Below, piece by piece: positions 56,003 to 62,077 of a stretch of DNA of 64,000 bases. The DNA is from Xanthomonas campestris pv. badrii (lineage in GTDB: Bacteria; Pseudomonadota; Gammaproteobacteria; Xanthomonadales; Xanthomonadaceae), in the NCBI RefSeq assembly GCF_012848175.1, contig NZ_CP051651.1:1240001-1304000 (forward strand). The letters run 5' to 3'. The position numbers and the translations under genes are program-made. The notes beneath the pieces are model-generated. The model did not search any database. It had not been told where the DNA came from and was given only the letters and a program-made list of their open reading frames with translations. The first letter of the stretch is position 1. Each line of letters starts with the position of its first letter.

Positions 56003-56092
56003 ATGGTCATCCGCTTCGCCAACCTCAATAACGCCAACCGCAATGCCCTGCGCGCGAATAATCGTGCGCGGCCGATGCGGGTCTGCGACTAG
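56003..56092 (+). CDS. Asparagine-rich leader peptide upstream of asnB
   Basis: A 29-codon frame with ATG at 56003 and TAG at 56090-56092. Seven codons specify asparagine (positions 7, 9, 10, 12, 14, 19 and 20; three AAC, four AAT), far above the normal rate, in the segment FANLNNANRNALRANNR. The last codons overlap a 13-nt sequence that can pair with the following terminator. This is what a ribosome-mediated attenuator needs: scarce charged tRNA-Asn would stall the ribosome early. The frame has no strong Shine-Dalgarno site, which is a weakness. Function is inferred from layout only. Confidence 0.7.
   Translation: MVIRFANLNNANRNALRANNRARPMRVCD
56048..56071 (+). promoter_or_regulatory. Leader hairpin around the last two Asn codons
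   Basis: CUGCGCGC (56048-56055) pairs with GUGCGCGG (56064-56071) in eight steps, two of them G-U. The 8-nt loop GAAUAAUC contains the AAU AAU codons 19-20. It would act as the early (1:2) hairpin that times the polymerase or competes with the antiterminator. Confidence 0.55.
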
Positions 56093-56138
56093 GCGAAGTA
56101 CAACCAAACGCCCAGGAATCAGAAAACCCGCATCGGCC
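56070..56138 (+). promoter_or_regulatory. Antiterminator pairing for asnB
   Basis: GGCCGATGCGGGT at 56070-56082, inside the leader frame, is fully complementary over 13 nt to ACCCGCATCGGCC at 56126-56138, the 5' arm of the terminator. The same 13-mer occurs again as the terminator 3' arm at 56135-56147. The two pairings cannot coexist. Confidence 0.75.
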
Positions 56139-56153
56139 GATGCGGGTTTTTTT
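56123..56153 (+). terminator. Attenuator (intrinsic terminator) before asnB
   Basis: A 14-bp self-complementary stem with arms AAAACCCGCATCGG (56123-56136) and its complement (56137-56150) ends in seven T residues at 56147-56153. It lies 73 bp before the asnB start and 30 bp after the leader stop codon. Confidence 0.9.
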
Positions 56154-56225
56154 ATGGGTGTCATCCTCGTGCAGCACGCTTGTCCACCGGCCATCAACCC
56201 CCGCAGTTTCATCAGGAGTGTTCCC

Positions 56226-57920
56226 ATGTGTTCCATCTTCGGCATTTTCGGCCTGCAACCCGGCGACGACCTGCAGGCCCTGCGCCGGCAGGCCCTGGAG
56301 TGTTCGCAACGGCAGCGTCATCGCGGCCCGGACTGGAGCGGTGTGCATGTCGATGCCGGCGCGATCCTGGTGCATGAGCGCCTGGCCATCGTCGACCCTG
56401 CCGGCGGCTCGCAGCCGTTGCTGTCCGCCGATGGGCAGCTGGTGTTGGCGGTCAACGGCGAGATCTACAACCACCGCGAACTCAAGGCCGAACTGCTGCA
56501 GCCGTATGCCTTCCAGACCGGCTCCGATTGCGAGGTGATCAATGCGCTGTACCGCGAGGACGCGCCGGCCTCGTATCTCAACCGTCTCAACGGCATTTTC
56601 GCATTCGCGCTGTGGGACAAGGCCGCCGGGCGGGTGATCATCGCGCGCGATCCGATCGGGGTGGTGCCGCTGTACTGGGGCCACGACCGCGAAGGGCGGT
56701 TGCGGGTGGCCTCCGAATTGAAGTCGCTGGTGGACGATTGCGCCGATGCCGCGCAGTTTCCGCCGGGTCACTGGTACGACAGCGCCACCGGCGCACTCAG
56801 TCGCTACTACGAGCGCGCCTGGCGCGAATACGGCGAAGTGCAAGGCGTGCAGGTGCCGCTGCAGGAACTGCGCGAGGCCTTCGAACGCGCCGTGCATCGC
56901 CAGCTGATGACCGACGTGCCGTACGGCGTGTTGTTGTCCGGCGGCCTGGATTCGTCGCTGGTTGCTGCGGTGGCGGCGCGCTACGCCCGCCATCGCATCG
57001 AGGAGAACGACACCACCGAAGCCTGGTGGCCGCGGCTGCATTCGTTCGCGATCGGTCTGAAGGGCTCGCCGGATCTTGCCGCTGCCGAAGTGGCTGCCGC
57101 GGCGATCGGCACCGTGCATCACGGCTTCGAATACACCTTCGATGAAGGGCTGGATGCATTGCCTGAAGTGATCCGCCATATCGAGACCTATGACGTCACC
57201 ACCATCCGCGCCTCCACGCCGATGTTCCTGTTGGCGCGGCGGATCAAGGCAATGGGCGTCAAGATGGTGCTGTCGGGCGAGGGCAGCGACGAAATCTTCG
57301 GCGGCTATCTGTACTTCCACAAGGCGCCCAACGCGCGCGAATTCCACGAGGAACTGGTGCGCAAGCTCGACGCGCTCAACAACTACGATTGCCTGCGCGC
57401 CAACAAGTCGATGATGGCCTGGGGCGTGGAGCCGCGTGTGCCGTTTCTGGATCGCGAGTTCCTGGATGTGGCCATGCGCATGGACGCCAGCCACAAGATG
57501 ATCGACAAGACCAGCGGCGGCGCGATCCGGATGGAAAAAGGCGTGCTGCGCGAGGCATTTGCCGGGTATCTGCCCGACTCGATCCTGTGGCGGCAGAAAG
57601 AGCAATTCAGCGACGGCGTGGGGTACGGCTGGATCGACGGGCTCAAGGCGCATGCGGCCGCGCATGTCAGCGACCGCGAACTGGCTGCGGCCGACCGACG
57701 CTTTCCGGTCAACCCGCCGCAGACCAAGGAGGCGTATTTCTATCGCAGCCTGTTCGAGCAGTTCTTCCCCAGCCAGGCCGCGGCCGAAACCGTGCCCGGC
57801 GGCAAGTCGATTGCGTGTTCCTCGCCGACCGCCATCGCCTGGGACGCCAGTTTTGCCGCAATGGCCGACCCATCCGGCCGTGCGATTGCCGGTGTACACG
57901 AACAGGCGCTGGCCCCGTAA
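56226..57920 (+). CDS. asnB: Asparagine synthetase B, glutamine-hydrolysing
   Basis: A 564-residue enzyme that makes asparagine from aspartate, ATP and glutamine. The start MCSIFGIFG exposes Cys2, the N-terminal nucleophile of the glutaminase domain, with RGPDWSG, NGEIYNHRELK and ELKSLVDDC following. The synthetase domain has the ATP pyrophosphatase loop LLSGGLDSSLVAA near residue 240 and VLSGEGSDEIFGGYLYFHKAPN. The length matches E. coli AsnB. An AGGAG site precedes the ATG. Transcription must pass the attenuator at 56123-56153, so expression is probably tied to asparagine supply. Confidence 0.97.
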   Translation: MCSIFGIFGLQPGDDLQALRRQALECSQRQRHRGPDWSGVHVDAGAILVHERLAIVDPAGGSQPLLSADGQLVLAVNGEIYNHRELKAELLQPYAFQTGSDCEVINALYREDAPASYLNRLNGIFAFALWDKAAGRVIIARDPIGVVPLYWGHDREGRLRVASELKSLVDDCADAAQFPPGHWYDSATGALSRYYERAWREYGEVQGVQVPLQELREAFERAVHRQLMTDVPYGVLLSGGLDSSLVAAVAARYARHRIEENDTTEAWWPRLHSFAIGLKGSPDLAAAEVAAAAIGTVHHGFEYTFDEGLDALPEVIRHIETYDVTTIRASTPMFLLARRIKAMGVKMVLSGEGSDEIFGGYLYFHKAPNAREFHEELVRKLDALNNYDCLRANKSMMAWGVEPRVPFLDREFLDVAMRMDASHKMIDKTSGGAIRMEKGVLREAFAGYLPDSILWRQKEQFSDGVGYGWIDGLKAHAAAHVSDRELAAADRRFPVNPPQTKEAYFYRSLFEQFFPSQAAAETVPGGKSIACSSPTAIAWDASFAAMADPSGRAIAGVHEQALAP

Positions 57921-57933
57921 TACCGCGAAAACT

Positions 57934-57972
57934 GCAGTGGCCGGCGTGCGTTGTCGCACGGCCGGCCACTGC
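57934..57972. terminator. Bidirectional hairpin after asnB
   Basis: GCAGTGGCCGG (57934-57944) pairs with CCGGCCACTGC (57962-57972), with an inner GTGCG/CGCAC extension. It lies between the convergent ends of asnB and the beta-helix gene. T-runs are weak. Confidence 0.65.
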
Positions 57973-57988
57973 TCTTGTCGCCAGCGTC

Positions 57989-59041
57989 CTATTGCTCGTG
58001 GCGCACGCAGTAGCCGTAGCGCTGCGGTTCGATATCCACGCCTGCCACATCGGCCTGGTTGTTGCGCCACAGGTTCGGCTTGAAGTCGGCGGCGGTGCAG
58101 TTGGCCGCACGGTCCACGCCGATGGTGTAGGTGAACGGCGTGTTGGCGAAGCGGTTGTTCTCGAACACGTTGTCCTGGCTCATGCTGTTGTCCCAGCACA
58201 GGATTTCCGGCGTGCGGTAACGGATGGCGCAGGCCAGGAACACGCCGGCCACCTTGTTGCCATCGAACACGTTGTTGCTGAAGCGGTTGCGTCGCGCATC
58301 CGACAGGTAGATGCCCTGGCTGCCGTTGCGCTCGAAGCGGTTGTTGCGGATCTCGCTGTCTTCCAGGTGTTCGGTGGTCAGCCCGGCAGCCACGTTGTCG
58401 TGGATGTAGTTGTTGACCATCGTGACCTTGGCGGTGCGGTTGAACGACACGCCGTCCCAGATCGCGCCGGACACATCGTTGTTTTCGATGGTGATCTCGC
58501 GCGTGTCGTATTCGCTCAACAGGCAGGCGCTGCGGCATTTGTTGACCTGCAGGCCGGCCAGCCGAATGCCCTGGCCGGAACGCACCACCACTGCGCTATT
58601 GCTCAGGTACGGGCGCTCGGGCATGAATTCCTTGTCGCCGGTGCTGGCGACGATCTGCATGTCTTCGATGCTGACATTGCGGATCACCCCGGTAGGTTGC
58701 TGGTTTTCGTAGTCGCCGACCACCAGCGCCGGCTGCTGCACGCCATCGGCCATGCGCAGGACGGTGCTGGGGCCCTTGCCGCGCAGGGTCAGGTTGCCGC
58801 GGTGGATCGAGACCAGGCCATTGAGCGGAAATTCGCCTTTTTCCAGGCACAACACGGCGGGTTTGTCGCTCTGCGGCAGTTTGTCGATGGCTTTCTGCAG
58901 GTCCTGTCCGGGCTTCACCTTGGCGGTGCAACTGGCCACCGGCGCGGCAGGCGGGCCGGCTGGGGCCGGTGGCGCGGCCGAACAGGCAGCAGCGAACACC
59001 AGGGGCAACAGGGCGGAAACGGTGCGGGCAAGCTGAGGCAT
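57989..59041 (-). CDS. Right-handed parallel beta-helix lipoprotein
   Basis: A 350-residue protein with a lipobox (FAAAC, Cys20), so probably anchored to the outer membrane after export, followed by an Ala/Pro linker. The rest is a series of short beta-helix turns with asparagine ladders (ENNDVSGAIWDGVSF, VNNYIHDNVAAGLTT, RNNRFERNGSQGIYLSD, SNNVFDGNKVAGVFL), the fold of pectate lyases and NosD-like proteins. No pectate lyase catalytic motif was recognised. It may bind or act on a polysaccharide; the substrate is unknown. Confidence 0.78.
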   Translation of the reverse strand: MPQLARTVSALLPLVFAAACSAAPPAPAGPPAAPVASCTAKVKPGQDLQKAIDKLPQSDKPAVLCLEKGEFPLNGLVSIHRGNLTLRGKGPSTVLRMADGVQQPALVVGDYENQQPTGVIRNVSIEDMQIVASTGDKEFMPERPYLSNSAVVVRSGQGIRLAGLQVNKCRSACLLSEYDTREITIENNDVSGAIWDGVSFNRTAKVTMVNNYIHDNVAAGLTTEHLEDSEIRNNRFERNGSQGIYLSDARRNRFSNNVFDGNKVAGVFLACAIRYRTPEILCWDNSMSQDNVFENNRFANTPFTYTIGVDRAANCTAADFKPNLWRNNQADVAGVDIEPQRYGYCVRHEQ

Positions 59042-59317
59042 GCGGATTCCGGTCGGTGGGGGGAGGAGGGCGATCGTGCTGGAGCGGGCTCCCGATCGCG
59101 ACGGCCTCTAGTGTGTCCCACCGGACGTTAAGTTCCAGCCCATGCGTGCCGGCGCGATTGGGCGCAGGTTCATTGCCTGGGCCCGCGTGCGATGCGCGAT
59201 GTGCGCCACGCCGCAGTTGCGGCAGCGCCCATTGCCGCAACGCGCGCGGTGTGACGCGTGCGCGGTGCATCGCCCGCATCCAGGTGGCAGCTGCATGCGA
59301 CGTTCTGCCAGCCGTGC

Positions 59318-61456
59318 TTAGAAGCTGTACGCCAGCTGCGCGTAGATGCGGCGCGGCTCGCCTGGAAAGTGCCCGCCACGTGCATTGAAGCCGCTGACTG
59401 CATAGACCTTGTCGAACAGGTTCTTGACGTTGACCTGCAGCTTCCACGCATCCCACTGGGTCTGCCAGCTGATGTCGTAGATCGCATACGGCTTGACCCG
59501 CTGACCCTCCAGGCTGACGCGTTCGCCCACGTAATCGGCGCCGAACGCGATGGCTGAGCGCCAGGCCGGCAGGTCGTAACGCGTCCACAGCCCGAAGGTA
59601 TTGCGCGGCGCATTGGCGAACCGGTCGCCGGAGGCATTGGTGATGCCATTGGTGCCGGCATCGAGCACGCGTGCGTCGTTGTAGGCGTAGGTGAGGTTGA
59701 GCACCCAGCGCTCGGTGAGGTCGGCCAGCAGGTCGACCTCCAGCCCTTCGCTGCGCACCAGCCCCAGTGCGGACAGCTGATTGACGCCGTCCACGATCTG
59801 CCCGTTCGCCTGCACGATATTGCTGCGCTCGATGCGGTACAGCGCGGTGTTCAAGGTGAGCCCGCCATCGTTGAGCGCGGTCTTCAGGCCCAACTCCCAC
59901 TGCGTGCTGCGTTCCGGGTCGAAGGGCCCGCCCACGCTGGCGTCCTGGCTGGCCGCGTCCTGCGGCACGAAACCGCTGGCGTAACTGGCATAGGCATTGA
60001 TTCCCTCGCGCAGTACCACCGTGCTGCCGACGCGCCAGCTGAGATCGTTGCCGGTGACGCGCGAATCATCCAGCAGGTTGTCGTCCTTGAAGCCGTCCCA
60101 GCGCAGCCCGGCCATCGCATGCCAGCGCGGGGTGAGGGTGAGTTCGTCCTGCAGATAGGCGCCGTAGCGCTGGCTGCGGGTGCTGGTGGCGCGCCAGGGC
60201 AGCGTGTCCAGGCCGTAGTCGTAGAAACCGCTGCGGCCGTACACCGGGTTGAACAGGTCGATGCCCGGCACCGGCCCACGCACGCGTCCGGTATCTGCGG
60301 TGTTGGCGGTCTGCGCGCGGAAGTCGGCATCCAGCCGGTAGTAGTCGGCGCCCATCAGCAATTTGTGCTCGATGCCGCCGGTGCTGGTGCGAAACACCGC
60401 GTTGAGGTTGCCGGAGATCGCATCGTTGTCGCGGTACTGGTTGCGCAACTGGCGCGTCATCCATTCGGCGGTGCCATCGCGATCGCGATCGATCAGGCCC
60501 ATCGGCTCGTGATAGATCTGATGCTCATCGTTCTTGAACCAGCGCAGTGCCATGTCCACATCCCACGCGCTGGACGGCGAAAAGCGGTATTGCGCGAACG
60601 CCACCTTGGCGCGCATGTCCAGGAAGTCGGTGGGCTCGTTGTGGTTCCAGCGCCGGTCGGTGAGGAAGTTGCCCTCGTCGTCCACCGGCACGCCGCGCAG
60701 GCGGTTGCCGCCCAGGTTCTGGGTGATGTCGGTGTATTGCAGGATCAGTTCACCGGTCTGGCCGATGTCCAACGCCACCGACGCATCACCGATCTGGCTC
60801 TGGCTGTCGGTATTCCAGCGAAATCCGTTTTCGCCGTCGGCATACGCACCGATGCGGTAGCGCACGCGTCCGTCGGCGCGCGCCGGGCCGGTGGCTTCGA
60901 ACGAGGCCGCGCCGAAGGATTGGTTGCCAAGCTGCAGTTCCACCCGCCGCTGCGCCTGATGCGCAGGCTTGCGGGTGACGTAGTTGATGACGCCGCCCGG
61001 TTCGCCGCCGCCATACAGGGCGCCGGCGGGGCCCTTGAGCACTTCCACCCGTTCGATATTGAACAGCTGCGGCACCGAGAAACCGGCATACGGATCGCCA
61101 CGCAGCCCGTCGTACAGCACGTTTTCCTGGCGAAACCCGCGCAGGGTGACGCCGGCATAGCTGAAGAAGCTGATGCCGCTGATGCTGCGGTATAGGTCGG
61201 TGATCTGCCGCGCAGCCTGATCGTCGATCAGCTCGCGCGGCAACACCTGCACCGACTGCGGCACCAGTGCCAACGGCGTGTCGGTGCGCGTGGCCACCGC
61301 CGCGTCCTCGGATTTGTACAGGGTCTGCGCACGGCCGATGACGTTGACACCATCGAGCTCGGTAACATCGGTGTGGGCGTGTTGCTGGGCGGCGGCGCGC
61401 GGCGAGGGCAATGCCAAGGCGGCGGCGAGTGCGGTGACAAGGAGCGTGGGGCGCAT
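59318..61456 (-). CDS. TonB-dependent siderophore receptor
   Basis: A 712-residue outer-membrane receptor. It has a signal peptide (ending PRAAAQQ), a plug domain beginning with TELDGVNVIGRAQ and containing VPQSVQVLPRELIDDQAARQITDLYRSISGI and RVEVLKGPAGALYGGGEPGGVINYVTRKP, and a 22-strand barrel ending NARGGHFPGEPRRIYAQLAYSF. These features match ferric-hydroxamate or catecholate receptors of the FhuE/FpvA type. A Fur-box-like sequence lies just upstream of the ATG at 61456. No siderophore biosynthesis gene is in the window, so it may scavenge foreign siderophores. Confidence 0.92.
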   Translation of the reverse strand: MRPTLLVTALAAALALPSPRAAAQQHAHTDVTELDGVNVIGRAQTLYKSEDAAVATRTDTPLALVPQSVQVLPRELIDDQAARQITDLYRSISGISFFSYAGVTLRGFRQENVLYDGLRGDPYAGFSVPQLFNIERVEVLKGPAGALYGGGEPGGVINYVTRKPAHQAQRRVELQLGNQSFGAASFEATGPARADGRVRYRIGAYADGENGFRWNTDSQSQIGDASVALDIGQTGELILQYTDITQNLGGNRLRGVPVDDEGNFLTDRRWNHNEPTDFLDMRAKVAFAQYRFSPSSAWDVDMALRWFKNDEHQIYHEPMGLIDRDRDGTAEWMTRQLRNQYRDNDAISGNLNAVFRTSTGGIEHKLLMGADYYRLDADFRAQTANTADTGRVRGPVPGIDLFNPVYGRSGFYDYGLDTLPWRATSTRSQRYGAYLQDELTLTPRWHAMAGLRWDGFKDDNLLDDSRVTGNDLSWRVGSTVVLREGINAYASYASGFVPQDAASQDASVGGPFDPERSTQWELGLKTALNDGGLTLNTALYRIERSNIVQANGQIVDGVNQLSALGLVRSEGLEVDLLADLTERWVLNLTYAYNDARVLDAGTNGITNASGDRFANAPRNTFGLWTRYDLPAWRSAIAFGADYVGERVSLEGQRVKPYAIYDISWQTQWDAWKLQVNVKNLFDKVYAVSGFNARGGHFPGEPRRIYAQLAYSF

Positions 61457-61463
61457 TGGTTAC

Positions 61464-61484
61464 GAATGGGAATGGTTATCAAAT
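61464..61484 (-). promoter_or_regulatory. Fur-box-like site upstream of the siderophore receptor
   Basis: On the minus strand the sequence TTTGATAACCATTCCCATTC contains one GATAAT-like hexamer and two inverted ATTATC-like (CATTCC, CATTCG) hexamers in the Fur pattern. It lies within 30 bp of the start codon, as expected for iron repression. Confidence 0.6.
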
Positions 61485-61554
61485 GCATCTTAGCATGATG
61501 TGCTTGCTTGATTGGGCGGAGTGCCAGCGAAGCAGTAGCTGCAGGTGCACGGAT

Positions 61555-61594
61555 GTGCAGAGGTGCAGAAGTGCAGAAGTGCAGAAGTGCAGAG
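61555..61594 (+). repeat. Tandem repeat of the octamer GTGCAGAA
   Basis: Five copies in a row: GTGCAGAG, three exact GTGCAGAA, GTGCAGAG. It directly precedes a REP-like unit. Confidence 0.88.
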
Positions 61595-61598
61595 CATT

Positions 61599-61873
61599 CC
61601 TTCTCCCATTGGGAGAAGGTGCCCGAAGGGCGGATGAGGGTGCGAGCGAAGCCGAGTGCTGCATGTCATGCAGGAAGCCGTTCGTAAGGCAGAAGGCTGA
61701 TTGAAACCAGCGCAGGATGCGTGGCATCGCAGTCCATAGGTGGCATGAAATGCACGCGCACCTCACCCGAACTCCCGCTTTGCGCCCTCGCCAGCCCTTA
61801 CGGCGCGGCCGCTCCACCGCTTACGCGCCGGTGACGCGTAAGCGGTGCATTCTCTTCCCGGGAGAGAGGGGCC
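61599..61873. repeat. REP-like units downstream of the octamer array
   Basis: CCTTCTCCCATTGGGAGAAGG with a GGATGAGGGTGCG tail lies at 61599-61653. A second, longer unit spans 61757-61873. It includes a perfect 11-bp stem CCGCTTACGCG/CGCGTAAGCGG at 61817-61845 and ends in CCCGGGAGAGAGGGG. Confidence 0.72.
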
Positions 61874-61973
61874 TGCATCAGCACCGGGGCGCTTGCTGTT
61901 CCCGGAAAGGGATCAGTGCAGTTCAACGACGTCTTCTGCTTTCGACCAAATCCCGATTGAGCGTGGAGCTCGC

Positions 61974-62053
61974 GATCAACGAGGCAACGCGAATGCACCA
62001 ACTTGCTCGTGTCGATAACGAGGCAATGCAAACACGCCGACTTCCTCGTATCG
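61974..62053. repeat. Two-copy dyad repeat of about 40 bp
   Basis: Copy 1 (61974-62013) starts GATCAACGAGGCAA and copy 2 (62014-62053) starts GATAACGAGGCAA. They match at roughly 70% of positions. Each contains ACGAGG...CTCGT-type inverted arms, exact ACGAGG/CCTCGT in copy 2. Confidence 0.6.
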
Positions 62054-62077
62054 ATCAAAAAAGCGCCACGAACATGC

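Larger units (their letters stand above)
55787..56225. other. Gap between dapE and asnB carrying the asnB leader
   Basis: The first part (55787-56000) shows no gene and no strong promoter, though TTGCGC at about 55965 with a weak -10 is possible. The second part holds a 29-codon Asn-rich frame, an antiterminator-like repeat and a strong terminator. Confidence 0.7.
61457..62077. other. Long intergenic gap with Fur-like site and several repeats
   Basis: No gene is supported. It contains a Fur-box-like sequence next to the receptor gene, an 8-bp tandem repeat (61555-61594), two REP-like units (61599-61653 and 61757-61873) and a two-copy dyad repeat (61974-62053) near the end of the acylase gene. 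Confidence 0.7.

Noticed and set aside
56123..56153. Plain terminator of dapE rather than an attenuator
   Set aside because: It lies more than 330 bp beyond dapE and is tied to the Asn-rich frame by the 13-nt alternative pairing. A dual role cannot be excluded, but the simple reading leaves these features unexplained.
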